A DNA stretch of 64,000 nt from Chloroflexota bacterium (GTDB lineage: Bacteria; Chloroflexota; Dormibacteria; Dormibacterales; Dormibacteraceae): contig VBIW01000035.1 of assembly GCA_005880915.1 (NCBI GenBank), positions 248,001-312,000 on the forward strand, written 5' to 3'. A model generated the notes under the pieces. It made no database searches. It was not told the origin of the DNA and was given only the letters and a program-made list of their open reading frames with translations. The first letter of the stretch is position 1, and every line of letters begins with the position of its first letter. Shown here piece by piece: positions 7,667 to 17,320 of this stretch. A program made the position numbers and the translations under genes.

Positions 7667-8503
7667 GTGAGACCGCCACCTGACGGAAGTTTTGTCGCGG
7701 GCCGAGAAGGCCGGCGCCATTTCCTCATCGATCCCCGCCGTCGGCTCGGGGGTCACGGCCGCGCGAGGCGATTCCTCATATCGGATCAGAGCCCTGAGGA
7801 TGTCGCCCAGGGTATCTGGCGCGGCCTGGTCTCGGCCCTTCAGCGCCACACCGTGGAGGATGCTGTAAGCGAGATGAGCGCCCAGGATAAGGAGGTCCTT
7901 ACCCTGGCTTATCTCCAGGGCCATACCAACGCCGAGATCGCTGGGACACTGAGCGTATCCGAGCGGACCGTGCGGCGACGGCTGTCCATCGCATTGGCGC
8001 ACCTCGACGAGTACGTACACCGGTCCGGAGCCTGGATTGCTTCGATCGCAACCGCAGCTCTTCTCCAGGTCGTCGAACAAGGCACCAGGCTCGGTCGCCT
8101 CGTAACCCATGTCCGACCGGAATGGCCCGCGGGAATCACGGCGGGCGCTCTCGCCATCGCGGCGGTCGGTCTGGCGGTTGCCGAGCGCAACCCCGCGACA
8201 ATCGTTCACCCCAACCCTCCAACCGCTGCCCAAATCGCTGGGTTGCCCGGGACGATTCACGGCATCACCCGCACGCAATCGAAAGCCTGGCCCCCCAATT
8301 CCACAACGCCTCGAGCGGCAGCAATCAGGCCGGTGAGCCTTCCCACGAACAGCGTGAAGAGCCCGTCCTCGCAAGAGTCTCGGGACGCTGGCGAGGGTTG
8401 CCGCGAGAACCCGACCAGCGCGCCGCCCAAGGTTCCAGTCCGATCACACTCATCCGGTGCTCCCGTGACGCATCCTTCCGCGGGCGGCTGCGACACCGAC
8501 TGA
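7667..8503 (+). CDS. Sigma-region-4-like HTH protein with a membrane segment
   Basis: A 278-residue protein with a GTG start. Residues about 66-115 (MSAQDKEVLTLAYLQGHTNA, then EIAGTLSVSERTVRRRLSIA) look like region 4 of an ECF sigma factor or a LuxR-type helix-turn-helix. No convincing sigma region 2 precedes it; residues 1-60 are basic and low in complexity. A hydrophobic stretch at about residues 155-168 (ITAGALAIAAVGLAVAE) could cross the membrane, followed by a Ser/Pro-rich tail of about 100 residues. It may be a sigma-like regulator fused to its own membrane tether. Both the start and the function are uncertain. Confidence 0.6.
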   Translation: MRPPPDGSFVAGREGRRHFLIDPRRRLGGHGRARRFLISDQSPEDVAQGIWRGLVSALQRHTVEDAVSEMSAQDKEVLTLAYLQGHTNAEIAGTLSVSERTVRRRLSIALAHLDEYVHRSGAWIASIATAALLQVVEQGTRLGRLVTHVRPEWPAGITAGALAIAAVGLAVAERNPATIVHPNPPTAAQIAGLPGTIHGITRTQSKAWPPNSTTPRAAAIRPVSLPTNSVKSPSSQESRDAGEGCRENPTSAPPKVPVRSHSSGAPVTHPSAGGCDTD

Positions 8504-8519
8504 GCAAGAGTCGGCCGGC

Positions 8520-9887
8520 TCAGGTCATGGCTGGAACCCTGGGCAGCTCCTCGATCGCAGCATCGATCCGCGACTGCGAGAGTTCGATGTCCTCGAGCTT
8601 GCCGGCGAAGTAGGCGTCGTAGGCGGACATGTCGAAGTGGCCGTGTCCGGACAAGCCGAACAGGATGGTCCGCTTCTCACCCGCCTCTCTTGCGGCCGCC
8701 GCCTCTTCTGCCACTGCGCGCAGCGCGTGGGCCGATTCAGGCGCAGGCAGGAAGCCTTCGGTGCGCGCAAAGCGCACGGCCTCCGCGAAGCATTCGTTCT
8801 GCTTGTAAGCGCGTGCCTCGACGACCTTGTGGTCGACCAGCGCGCACAGGGACGGCGCGTCGCCGTGGTACCGGAGACCGCCGGAGTGGATCCGGTCCGG
8901 GATGAAACTATGGCCGAGCGTGAACATCTTCACGACGGGGCCCATGCCCACCGCGTCGCCGAAATCGTATGCGTACACGCCGCGCGTCAGGGTCGGACAG
9001 GCGGCGGGCTCGGCGGCGACAAATCGCGTGTTCGGGTGGCGGCCCTTGAGCCTGTCGCCGATGAACGGGTAGGTCAGGCCGGCGAAGTTGGAACCGCCTC
9101 CGACACAGGCGATGACAACGTCGGGGTACTCGCCCGCCATCTCCATCTGCTTTTTGGCCTCGAGACCCATCACCGTCTGGTGGAGCAGGACGTGGTTGAC
9201 CACCGACCCGAGCGAATACTTGGCGTCGTCGTGCGTGGCGGCATCCTCAACCGCTTCTGAGATCGCGATGCCAAGGCTGCCGGGCGAATCCGGGTCTTCT
9301 TTCAAGATGCCGCGACCGGCGTTGGTCAGCTCGGTCGGGGAGGCATACACGGTCGCTCCCCAGGTCTCCATCATCGCCCGCCGGTAAGGCTTCTGCTCGT
9401 AAGACACCTTGACCATGTACACCGTGACCTCGAGGCCGAACAGCGCGCCCGCAAAAGCCAGCGCTGAGCCCCACTGGCCGGCGCCGGTCTCGGTGGTGAG
9501 CCGCCTCACACCCTCCTGGGCGTTGTAGTAAGCCTGGGCCACCGCCGTGTTCGGCTTGTGCGAACCCGCGGGAGAGACGCCCTCATATTTGAAGTAGATG
9601 TGGGCCGGCGTGTCCAGCGCCTTCTCGAGGCGATCCGCCCGATAAACCGGGCTCGGACGCCAGATCCGATAGATCTCGCGCACCTGGTCCGGGATCTCGA
9701 TCCACGGTTCGGCGGACACCTCCTGGGCGATGATCGCCTGGGGGAAGAGAGGCGCGAGGTCGGCCGGCCCCATCGGCTTGAGCGTCGCCGGGTGGAGGTA
9801 CGGCGCCGGCGGCGCCGGCATGTCGGGCAGGATGTTGTACCAGCGCTCGGGGATGTCGCTCTCGTCGAGAAGGATCTTCTTGGTCAC
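8520..9887 (-). CDS. trpB: Tryptophan synthase beta chain, TrpB2 type
   Basis: A 455-residue PLP enzyme. The PLP lysine sits in [11 protein letters not shown], and the phosphate-binding loop is [11 protein letters not shown]. The extended N-terminus ([14 protein letters not shown]) and overall length are those of TrpB2, the second class of tryptophan synthase beta chains, which often work without a TrpA partner. It would join indole and serine to make tryptophan, or salvage indole. I chose the GTG at 9887 because AGGAGG lies 10 bases upstream. The gene is 53 bases behind the aminobenzoyl-CoA-type monooxygenase and could be in the same transcript; no trpA is in the window. Confidence 0.93.
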   Translation of the reverse strand: MTKKILLDESDIPERWYNILPDMPAPPAPYLHPATLKPMGPADLAPLFPQAIIAQEVSAEPWIEIPDQVREIYRIWRPSPVYRADRLEKALDTPAHIYFKYEGVSPAGSHKPNTAVAQAYYNAQEGVRRLTTETGAGQWGSALAFAGALFGLEVTVYMVKVSYEQKPYRRAMMETWGATVYASPTELTNAGRGILKEDPDSPGSLGIAISEAVEDAATHDDAKYSLGSVVNHVLLHQTVMGLEAKKQMEMAGEYPDVVIACVGGGSNFAGLTYPFIGDRLKGRHPNTRFVAAEPAACPTLTRGVYAYDFGDAVGMGPVVKMFTLGHSFIPDRIHSGGLRYHGDAPSLCALVDHKVVEARAYKQNECFAEAVRFARTEGFLPAPESAHALRAVAEEAAAAREAGEKRTILFGLSGHGHFDMSAYDAYFAGKLEDIELSQSRIDAAIEELPRVPAMT

Positions 9888-9940
9888 GGCTCCCAGCCTC
9901 CTGAATCCGAGCCGAAGGCGCCTTGCCCAGAAGCGTAGCT

Positions 9941-12295
9941 CTAGCGGGTCGGCCCCGGGCGCCAGCGACGATGGCGCCCTTTGGCGGCGCCGCGGAGCAG
10001 CTCCAGGCGAGGCCGCGGGCCGTCGGTGCGGCCGGAGGGCGGCTTCCTGCTTCCCCGCTGAAACTGCAGCGGCCACTCGACGGCGACGTCCTGGTCGGCG
10101 GCGGCATGCAGCGTCCAGGCCGGGTCGTACAGGTGTGCCCGCCCGAGCGCGCAGAGGTCGGCGCGGCCGGCCAGGATGATGCTGTTCACGTCGTCGTAAC
10201 CGCTGATCGCGCCGACCGCGATCGTCGCCAGCCCGGTCACGTTTCGAATCCGATCGGCAAACGGCGTCTGGTAGCTGCGGCCAAAGCTCGGCTGCTCGTC
10301 AGCGACCGTCTGGCCGGTGGACACGTCGATCGCATCCACGCCATGCGCCGCGAACGCGCGCGCGACCTCAACTGAATCTTCATGGGTCAGCCCGCCTTCG
10401 TACCAGTCCACCGCAGACACGCGCACGGTCATCGGCCTGGCGGCGGGCCACTCGGCCCGCATCGCGTCGAACACCTCGAGCGGGTAGCGAAGCCGGTTCT
10501 GGAGGCTGCCGCCGTACTCATCGCCACGCACGTTGGTCAGCGGCGAGATGAAGCTGGCGAGCAGGTAGCCATGCGCGCAGTGCAGCTCGAGGAGGTCGAA
10601 ACCGGCCCGCACCGCCATTCGAGTTGCGTCGACGAACTGGTCTTTGACGAGCTCGAGGTCAGCGCGAGTCATCTCCCTGGGAATCTGGCTGACTGGCAGG
10701 TAGGGGAGAGGCGAGGGCGCGATCAGCTCCCAGTTGTCGGACTCCAGCGGCTCGTCCATGCCTTCCCACATGAGCCTGGTCGAACCCTTGCGCCCGGAAT
10801 GTCCGAGCTGGATTCCGATCTTCGCGACGCTGTTCCCGTGCACGAAATCAACCACCCGCGTGAACGCGGCCTCATGCTCGGGCCTGTACATGCCGGCGCA
10901 GCCCGGTGTGATGCGACCTTCGCGCGACACGCACGCCATCTCTGTCATGACCAGCGCCGCGCCGCCCAGCGCCTTGCTGCCCAGGTGCACCAGGTGGAAG
11001 TCGCCGATGAGCCCGTCGACCGCGGCGTACATGTCCATCGGCGAGACGATCACGCGGTTGGCGAGCTCGAGATCGCGCAGCCGGAACGGGGCGAACATCG
11101 GTGGCACCGCCGCCTTGCCCTTGTTGAACCAGCGGTCGACCTCCGCCACGAACTCCGGGTCGCGCGTCTTGAGGTTCCAGTAAGTCACGCGCCGGCTTCG
11201 GGTGAGCAGGTTGAAGGCGAACTGCAGGGGCTCCTGCCGCGTGTACTGCGAGATGTTCTCGAACCATTCGAGACTTGCCTGCGCGGCTCGCTGCGCACTC
11301 TCGACCACCGGGCGGCGCTCGGCTTCGTAAGCGACCAGGGCGGCGTCAACGCTCGGATTCTCGTGCAGGCATGCCGCCAGCGCGAGCGCATCCTCCATCG
11401 CGAGCTTGGTCCCTGAACCGATCGAAAAATGCGCCGTATGTGCGGCGTCTCCGATCAACAGCAAGTTGCCGTGACTCCAAGACCGGGTGCGCAAGGTGGC
11501 AAAGCGGATCCAGCGGCTGTTGTTGCCAAGAAGGGGTTCTCCTTGCAGCGCGCCGGCGAACACCTCGGCGCAGAAAGCCATCCCCGCCTCGTCGCTCTCA
11601 CCTGGATTCCAGGAACGAGCCGATGCGTCGGTCTGACCGCTTCGCGTCCAGCTGCCCTCCTCGAGCTCGACGATGAACGTGCTCATCTTGTTGCTGTACG
11701 GATAGGCGTGGGCCTGCACGGTTCCGACATCGGTTTCCGCGATGAAGAACTTGAAGGCCTCGAAGACAAGGGGCGTGCCCAGCCACATATAGCGCGCGTG
11801 CCGCACGTCGAGAGAAGGCTGAAACACCTCGGCGCATGCGTTGCGGGTCAGGCTGTTGACGCCGTCAGCCCCGACGACAAGGTCACGTGTGGCGCGCAGC
11901 TGATCGAGTGGCGGGGCCGGCTGGCGGTGGTGGATGGTCACCTCGGCCTCTTCGCACCGCTCGCGGAGGATGGCGAGCAGCCGCTGCCGGCTGATTGCCG
12001 CGAATGCGTGTCCGCCCGATGTGAGGACCTGGCCACGGTAATGAATGTCGATGTCGTCCCAGATCGCAAAGTCTCTGGAGAGCCGCTCGTAGAAAGCGGC
12101 ATCTGCGTTCTCGATGCCTCCGAGCGTCTCGTCCGAGAACACGACCCCGAACCCGAATGTGTCGTCAGCGGCATTTCGTTCCCAGACCTCGATCTTGTGG
12201 TTCGGGTTCAGGAGCTTGACCAGCGTTGCCAGGTAGAGTCCCGCCGGCCCCCCGCCGATGATCGCGATGTCAAGTGGATCCCTCGCGGCCGTCAG
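9941..12295 (-). CDS. Fused flavin monooxygenase / OYE reductase (2-aminobenzoyl-CoA or salicylyl-CoA 5-hydroxylase type)
   Basis: About 784 residues with two flavoprotein domains. Residues about 9-390 are a PHBH-type FAD monooxygenase: [13 protein letters not shown] for [17 protein letters not shown], and [20 protein letters not shown]. Residues about 400-760 are an Old-Yellow-Enzyme flavin reductase: [32 protein letters not shown] and [15 protein letters not shown]. This domain order is that of 2-aminobenzoyl-CoA monooxygenase/reductase and salicylyl-CoA 5-hydroxylase, which hydroxylate and partly reduce an aryl-CoA ring. No ATG, GTG or TTG occurs in frame before the FAD motif; the first standard start (GTG 12142) would remove it. 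I used the CTG at 12295, just behind AAGGGAG. A sequence error is the alternative. Confidence 0.85.
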   Translation of the reverse strand: MTAARDPLDIAIIGGGPAGLYLATLVKLLNPNHKIEVWERNAADDTFGFGVVFSDETLGGIENADAAFYERLSRDFAIWDDIDIHYRGQVLTSGGHAFAAISRQRLLAILRERCEEAEVTIHHRQPAPPLDQLRATRDLVVGADGVNSLTRNACAEVFQPSLDVRHARYMWLGTPLVFEAFKFFIAETDVGTVQAHAYPYSNKMSTFIVELEEGSWTRSGQTDASARSWNPGESDEAGMAFCAEVFAGALQGEPLLGNNSRWIRFATLRTRSWSHGNLLLIGDAAHTAHFSIGSGTKLAMEDALALAACLHENPSVDAALVAYEAERRPVVESAQRAAQASLEWFENISQYTRQEPLQFAFNLLTRSRRVTYWNLKTRDPEFVAEVDRWFNKGKAAVPPMFAPFRLRDLELANRVIVSPMDMYAAVDGLIGDFHLVHLGSKALGGAALVMTEMACVSREGRITPGCAGMYRPEHEAAFTRVVDFVHGNSVAKIGIQLGHSGRKGSTRLMWEGMDEPLESDNWELIAPSPLPYLPVSQIPREMTRADLELVKDQFVDATRMAVRAGFDLLELHCAHGYLLASFISPLTNVRGDEYGGSLQNRLRYPLEVFDAMRAEWPAARPMTVRVSAVDWYEGGLTHEDSVEVARAFAAHGVDAIDVSTGQTVADEQPSFGRSYQTPFADRIRNVTGLATIAVGAISGYDDVNSIILAGRADLCALGRAHLYDPAWTLHAAADQDVAVEWPLQFQRGSRKPPSGRTDGPRPRLELLRGAAKGRHRRWRPGPTR

Positions 12296-13905
12296 CTCCC
12301 TTCACGCAGCCGGAAGCGCTGCAATTTGCCTGTCGCCGTCCGCGGCAGCTCGCGGGCGAACTCGATCGCGCGCGGATATTTGTACGGAGCGATCTGGCTC
12401 TTGACGAAGTCCTGCAGCGTCTTCGCCGGCTCCGGGCCGAGCTCTGCACCTTCCCGCAGCACCACCACAGCCTTGACGATCATGCCGCGCTCCTCGTCGG
12501 GCGCGCCGACGACCGCGGCCTCGGCGACACCGGGATGGCGGAGGAGCGCTTCTTCCACCTCGGGGCCCGCGATGTTGTAGCCGGCGCTGACGATCATGTC
12601 GTCGGCCCGCGCCTGGTAGCGGAAGTAGCCGTCGCCGTCGCGCACATAGACGTCGCCTGTGATGTTCCAGCCGTCTTGAACGTACGTCCGCTGGCGGTCG
12701 CCCCGAAGGTAGCGGCACCCGGTGGGCCCCTTCACGGCAAGCCGCCCGAGCTCCCCATCGGGCACAGGTCTCCCATCCGGGTCCTGGACTTCCGCCACAT
12801 AGCCCTGCACTGCGCGCCCGGTGCTGCCCGGCCGGATGTCATCGCCGGCGGCGGAGATGAAGATGTGGAGCATCTCGGTAGAGCCGATGCCGTCGATGAC
12901 GCGAATTCCGCACGCATCGTGGACCGCCTCCCATGTCGATTGCGGCAGCGTCTCGCCTGCCGACACGCAAGCTCGCAGCGAGGTAAGTTGGGCGGCGCCG
13001 AGGTCGGGCACCATCGCCCGGTACGCCGTGGGGGCTGTCGCGAGCACGGTGATGCCGTGGCGCCCGATCGCCTCCAGCACTCGCTGCGGCGCAGGCTGCT
13101 CGAGCAGGTAAACGGCGGCGCCGGCCCTCAACGGAAAGATGACGCTCTGGCCGAGGCCGAACGTGAAAGCCAGGGGTGGGGTCGCAGCAAACAGATCGTT
13201 TGGGGTCGGCTGGAGCACGTGACGCGAGAACGTATCCGCGATCGCAAGCACGTCGCGGTGAAAGTGCATTGTCGCCTTGGGCTTTCCTGTGGTACCCGAG
13301 GTGAAGGCGAGCATGCACACGTCGTCGGCGGCGGTGGCGGCGTTCTTGAAGGTCGAGTGCTTGGTCGCGGCCACGTTGACGAGGTCATCCTGGTCAGGGC
13401 TTCCATAAGTGAAGATCTGGAAACCGTCCGGAGCCGCGGCCTCGAGGTCGGCGATGAAGCGGTGGTCGCATATCGCCATGGTCACCGCGGCGATGTCCGT
13501 CATCGTCTCCAGCTCGCGAGTCCGGAGCAGCGGCATGGTCGTCACCGCCACGCCGCCGGCTTTGACGACGCCGAACCAGCTCGCGACCAGCCAGGGGTTG
13601 TTGGGCCCGCGCAGCAGCACGCGGTTGCCGGGCACCAGTCCGAACTCGTCCACGAGCGCCCGAGCGACCTGGTTCGACCTCGCGAGCAGGTCTCTGTACG
13701 TCCAGGTCTCGCTGTCGGTGACGATGCACCGCATGTCTCCGTGGCCGGCCTCGACGTGCCGGTCGAGCAGCTCGGCGGCGCAGTTCAGCGCCGGCGCGTA
13801 TTGCAGCTCGGGGAGGTTGAACAGGAGCTCAGGCCACTGTTCTCGGGGAGGAAGGTTCTCCCGGGTGAAGGTGTCCACATGAGCCGATCGTGCGACCTTC
13901 TTCAA
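12292..13905 (-). CDS. Aryl-CoA ligase (benzoate/2-aminobenzoate-CoA ligase type)
   Basis: A 537-residue AMP-forming acyl-CoA synthetase. The P-loop-like motif is LAFTSGTTGKPKATMHFHRD, the adenine-binding motif IDGIGSTEMLHIFIS, the hinge YQARADDMI, and the C-terminal catalytic Lys is in PRTATGKLQRFR. The N-terminal PREQWPELLFNLPEL opening is common in benzoate- and 2-aminobenzoate-CoA ligases. It would activate an aromatic acid to its CoA ester for the monooxygenase gene it overlaps. The start is either TTG at 13905 (GAGG upstream) or GTG at 13878. It is divergent from ridA with only 26 bases between, so both promoters must overlap. Confidence 0.9.
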   Translation of the reverse strand: MKKVARSAHVDTFTRENLPPREQWPELLFNLPELQYAPALNCAAELLDRHVEAGHGDMRCIVTDSETWTYRDLLARSNQVARALVDEFGLVPGNRVLLRGPNNPWLVASWFGVVKAGGVAVTTMPLLRTRELETMTDIAAVTMAICDHRFIADLEAAAPDGFQIFTYGSPDQDDLVNVAATKHSTFKNAATAADDVCMLAFTSGTTGKPKATMHFHRDVLAIADTFSRHVLQPTPNDLFAATPPLAFTFGLGQSVIFPLRAGAAVYLLEQPAPQRVLEAIGRHGITVLATAPTAYRAMVPDLGAAQLTSLRACVSAGETLPQSTWEAVHDACGIRVIDGIGSTEMLHIFISAAGDDIRPGSTGRAVQGYVAEVQDPDGRPVPDGELGRLAVKGPTGCRYLRGDRQRTYVQDGWNITGDVYVRDGDGYFRYQARADDMIVSAGYNIAGPEVEEALLRHPGVAEAAVVGAPDEERGMIVKAVVVLREGAELGPEPAKTLQDFVKSQIAPYKYPRAIEFARELPRTATGKLQRFRLREGS

Positions 13906-13931
13906 AAGCCCTGCCTCGACATACTACCTTC

Positions 13932-14342
13932 ATGCAGCCTGCCGGCCCGCCCCGGAACGTCAACCCGGAAGAGCTTGCTCCGGCGCGTGGTTTCTCCCAC
14001 GCCACCGTCGCCGGCGACACGGTGTGGATTGGGGGCCAGGTCGGTTCAGACGCCTCGGGCAAGATCGTCGAACCTGGCGACATCGTGGCCCAATACGCCC
14101 GGGCCATTCACAACGTGGCAATCGCCTTGCACGCGGCGGGCTGCGCGCCGGAGGACACCGTGAAGCTCACCTACTACGTGACCGACATGAAGGCTTACCG
14201 GGACAATCGAGGCGCGCTCGGAGCGGCGTACCGCGAGTTCTTCCGCACCGATTACCCCGCGTCGACGCTGATCGAGGTCCGCTCGCTCGTTGACCCCGCT
14301 GCTTTGATCGAGATCGACGCGGTGGCTGTGCGCCCGAAATGA
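13932..14342 (+). CDS. ridA: RidA/YjgF-family enamine/imine deaminase
   Basis: A 136-residue RidA-family protein, normal length. The conserved pattern includes ARGFSHATVAGDTVWIGGQV, NVAIALHAAGCAPEDTVKLT and the late Arg in ASTLIEVRSLVDPAALIEID, which binds the substrate carboxylate in active RidA proteins. The family hydrolyses reactive enamines and imines. A RidA homologue also accompanies known 2-aminobenzoate catabolic genes, where an enamine/imine intermediate is expected. The ATG at 13932 was chosen over an upstream in-frame start at 13890, which would overlap the divergent ligase. It ends in an ATGA overlap with the hydratase gene. Confidence 0.88.
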   Translation: MQPAGPPRNVNPEELAPARGFSHATVAGDTVWIGGQVGSDASGKIVEPGDIVAQYARAIHNVAIALHAAGCAPEDTVKLTYYVTDMKAYRDNRGALGAAYREFFRTDYPASTLIEVRSLVDPAALIEIDAVAVRPK

Positions 14343-15136
14343 AGCGGTGGGACCAGTTCGATTACGAGGAGCGAGAGGGGGTCGCCACCATCACGTTCTC
14401 GCGTCCAGAGCGGCTCAACTCCCTGACCTTCGAGGTTTACGCCGGCATCCGTGACCTGACCGATTCGCTTCGGAAGCGCAACGACGTCCGCGTGTTGGTC
14501 ATCCGCGGCCAGGGTCGCGGTTTCTGTTCGGGCGGTGACGTCGACGAGATCATCGCCCAGCTGCTCGGGATGGGGACAAAAGAGGTCTTCGAATTTGCGC
14601 GGATGACCGGCGCCTGCGTGCGCAATCTCCGCGAGATGCCTCAGCCGGTGATCGCCGCGGTGAACGGCATCGCCGCCGGCGCGGGCGCTGTCCTGGCCGC
14701 CGCGGCCGACATCCGCGTTCTGGCGGAATCGGCGAGCTTTCGGTTTCTCTTCACGAGCGTCGGGCTGTCGGGCGGAGACATGGGGATCTGCTGGCTGCTC
14801 CCGCGGATCGTCGGCTTGGGCAGGGCGACCGAGGCCCTGTTGCTCGGGGGAAAGATCACGAGCCAGCAGGCTCTGGCGTGGGGACTTGCCTCAAAGGTCG
14901 TAGCCGACGACCAGCTTGACTCGGCCGTAGCAGAACAGGTCAGCCGGCTGAAGGAGCTTGCTCCCTGGGGTCTGGCGATGACGAAGGAAATGCTCAACCG
15001 GGCGGCTTCGACCGATTACTCGAGCGCCATCGAGATGGAGGCGTTCACCCAATCGCTGCTCATGACCGCCGAGGACTTCCGCGAGTTCTACGCAGGCTTC
15101 ACGGGAAAGCGCAAGCCCGAGTACCGCGGTCGCTGA
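14339..15136 (+). CDS. Enoyl-CoA hydratase/isomerase family protein
   Basis: A 265-residue crotonase-fold protein. The oxyanion-hole segments are visible as RGFCSGGDVDEI (about residues 59-70) and AVNGIAAGAGAVLAAAADIR (about 103-122). The region FLFTSVGLSGGDMGICWLLP holds the second catalytic position; Gly-Gly-Asp replaces the usual Glu spacing, so hydratase versus ring-opening or isomerase activity is open. It starts inside the ridA stop (ATGA), so both proteins are probably made from one transcript. In this setting it would process the dearomatised ring or a beta-oxidation intermediate. Confidence 0.9.
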   Translation: MKRWDQFDYEEREGVATITFSRPERLNSLTFEVYAGIRDLTDSLRKRNDVRVLVIRGQGRGFCSGGDVDEIIAQLLGMGTKEVFEFARMTGACVRNLREMPQPVIAAVNGIAAGAGAVLAAAADIRVLAESASFRFLFTSVGLSGGDMGICWLLPRIVGLGRATEALLLGGKITSQQALAWGLASKVVADDQLDSAVAEQVSRLKELAPWGLAMTKEMLNRAASTDYSSAIEMEAFTQSLLMTAEDFREFYAGFTGKRKPEYRGR

Positions 15137-15141
15137 GTCGC

Positions 15142-16569
15142 ATGAGCATCGACGCAGCGACCACCTCCGAGCTGCGGGCAATCCTGGGCGCGAGGCTTTC
15201 CTTTAATGAGGGAGACCGGGCCGCCCACGGCAGGGAGGAGTCGTACCACCGCACTCTGAGCCCGGACATGGTGGGATACCCGGAGAGCACCGCGGAGGTG
15301 GCGGCGATCATACGGGCGTGCGCCCGGACCGCCACACCGGTGATCCCGTATGGGACGGGCACCTCCCTCGAGGGTCACATTGCGGCGGTCAACGGCGGAT
15401 TGTGCCTCGACACGAGCCGGATGAACCGTGTCACCGAGATCCGGCCGGCGGACCTGGACGTGACTGTCCAACCTGGCGTCACGCGCGAGGCCCTCAACAA
15501 GGCGCTCGCAGGGCACGGCCTGTTTTTCCCTGTGGACCCTGGCGCCGACGCGTCGCTTGGTGGAATGGCTGCCACCCGGGCGTCCGGCACCACGACGGTC
15601 AGGTATGGCTCGATGCGCGAGAACGTCCTGAACATGGAGGTGGTGCTAGCGGACGGCCGAGTCATCCGGACGGCGTCGCGGGCGCGCAAGTCTTCTGCCG
15701 GCTACGACCTGACCCGACTGTTTGTGGGTTCGGAGGGGACGCTCGGCGTGATCACCGAGCTGACCCTCCGAGTTCATGGATTGCCGGAGGCGATGAGCGC
15801 GGCGGTGTGTTCGTTTCCCGCGCTGGAACAAGCCGTTCTGTGCGTGGCCTCGGTGATTCAGCTCGGGGTGCCCGTGGCGAGAGCTGAGCTGCTCGACGAG
15901 ATCTACATCGACGCGGTGAACCGCCGCAGCGGTCTGGGCCTCAAGACGATGTCCACGATCCTGTTTGAGTTCCATGGAAGCGAGGGTTCCGTCAAGCACG
16001 ACGCTGAAGAGGTCGCCGCTCTCGCACGGGACTTTGGTGCCGCATCCGTGGAATCCGCGACGACGCAGCAGGACCGCAACCGGCTGTGGCGAGCGCGGCA
16101 CGAGGCGTACTACGCCGGGCTGGCGCTGCGTCCTGGCTCGAAGGGCCTGGTCACCGACGTCTGCGTCCCGATCTCGAGCCTGGCCCGGTGCATCGCCGAG
16201 ACCAGGGCTGACATCGAGAAGACAGATCTCATCGCGCCGATTCTCGGCCACGTCGGCGACGGCAACTTCCACGTTTGCTTCCTCCTCGATCCCGCTCGCG
16301 CGGATGAGCTGGAACAGGCACAGGCCGTCAACCGTCGCATGGTGGCGCGGGCGATCGAGATGGGGGGCACATGCTCGGGAGAGCACGGCGTGGGTTACGG
16401 AAAGGCCGAATTTCTCGCCGCCGAGCATGGTGAGGCGCTCAACGTGATGGCTGCGCTCAAGAAGACGCTGGATCCGCAGGGGATCATGAACCCCGGCAAG
16501 ATGACCGATGCGGCGCTCGACCTGGCCCATCACGTACGCGGAGAGCGACCGGCAGAACCGGCCGGCTGA
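15142..16569 (+). CDS. FAD-linked oxidase, GlcD / D-lactate dehydrogenase type
   Basis: A 475-residue VAO/PCMH-family flavoprotein. The FAD-binding signature VIPYGTGTSLEGH is near residue 70, and the C-terminal FAD-linked oxidase domain carries ILGHVGDGNFHVCF and CSGEHGVGYGK. These are hallmarks of glycolate oxidase GlcD and bacterial D-lactate dehydrogenases, which oxidise 2-hydroxyacids to 2-oxoacids. The ATG lies 5 bases after the hydratase stop, so it looks like the third gene of the ridA operon. No GlcE/GlcF partners are present, so it probably acts alone. The substrate could be a hydroxyacid released by the aromatic pathway. Confidence 0.9.
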   Translation: MSIDAATTSELRAILGARLSFNEGDRAAHGREESYHRTLSPDMVGYPESTAEVAAIIRACARTATPVIPYGTGTSLEGHIAAVNGGLCLDTSRMNRVTEIRPADLDVTVQPGVTREALNKALAGHGLFFPVDPGADASLGGMAATRASGTTTVRYGSMRENVLNMEVVLADGRVIRTASRARKSSAGYDLTRLFVGSEGTLGVITELTLRVHGLPEAMSAAVCSFPALEQAVLCVASVIQLGVPVARAELLDEIYIDAVNRRSGLGLKTMSTILFEFHGSEGSVKHDAEEVAALARDFGAASVESATTQQDRNRLWRARHEAYYAGLALRPGSKGLVTDVCVPISSLARCIAETRADIEKTDLIAPILGHVGDGNFHVCFLLDPARADELEQAQAVNRRMVARAIEMGGTCSGEHGVGYGKAEFLAAEHGEALNVMAALKKTLDPQGIMNPGKMTDAALDLAHHVRGERPAEPAG

Positions 16570-16632
16570 AAATTCTCCGGATCACGAAAGTTGTTCAGCC
16601 TTGTCGGAATGCCAGACCGACCGGCGAGGCCC

Positions 16633-17070
16633 TCAAGCCTTCTTCTCGACAACCTCCTTCAGACCGTTGAGAACAGGTCCCCAGTTGTCGTCGGCCATCT
16701 TGTCGGCCTCCTCCTGGGTGGGGTTGTTGTCTTGAGTCAGCGTCAGCGTCGTCGTGCCGTCGTCGCCGGCCAGCTCATACGTGAGCGTGTGGTAGTTCTC
16801 CGGCTTGTCCTCGCTGCCGCCCATCGGGCTCCAGTGTGTGTACTTCAGGAACTTCTGCGGCTCAATGGCGAGGACGGTGCCTTTGTCCTCATATGACCGG
16901 CCCTTCCACTCACCTTTCCATGAGATCGGGCTGCCCTCCTTCCAGTCCGTCGCCATTTCGGTCCCGTGCAGATACTGCTTGACCATCGCGGGGTTGGTCA
17001 GGGCGTTCCACACCTCCCGCTTCGTGGCGTGGATGGTCACTTTCTTGACTGCGTCGAATCCTCTGGACAT
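16633..17070 (-). CDS. SRPBCC-family protein (AHSA1-like)
   Basis: A 145-residue START/Bet v 1-like protein. The pattern KKVTIHATKREVWNALTNPA and a late helix with NNPTQEEADKMADDNWGPVL are typical of the AHSA1/YndB-type group, which binds small hydrophobic ligands in a deep cavity. The ATG at 17070 was chosen because GGAG lies 7 bases upstream. It stands alone between two plus-strand genes and has no assigned partner. Function unknown. Confidence 0.88.
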   Translation of the reverse strand: MSRGFDAVKKVTIHATKREVWNALTNPAMVKQYLHGTEMATDWKEGSPISWKGEWKGRSYEDKGTVLAIEPQKFLKYTHWSPMGGSEDKPENYHTLTYELAGDDGTTTLTLTQDNNPTQEEADKMADDNWGPVLNGLKEVVEKKA

Positions 17071-17320
17071 ATAGCTTCTCCATGGTTCGCGATCTTGGTG
17101 CAGTGCACAGAGCAAAGGTTACGCACTTCTTTCTACTGCGGCCAGCCCTATGAATACCGCAAATCATTGATGGAACAAAGCTCTCGCCAGAAGTTCCCAC
17201 AGATCGCACACCACCCCCGAGGAGGCCTGCCTTGCGCGACCCCTCCAGGATCGCCTTTGAACCGGGCCAGGTGGCGATAAGGCGTGGCGGCGCAGCAGCG
17301 TTGCCTCATGATCTGACGCT

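Noticed and set aside
12292-13905. Stand-alone adenylation enzyme of a non-ribosomal peptide cluster
   Set aside because: It is next to a fused aryl-CoA monooxygenase and no carrier or condensation domain is present, so an aryl-CoA ligase is the simpler reading.
12274-14163. A long open frame on the plus strand (629 codons) opposite the aryl-CoA ligase
   Set aside because: The translation is rich in Arg, His and Val with no domain pattern, while the minus strand carries a full AMP-forming ligase. It is the antisense shadow that GC-rich codon use produces.
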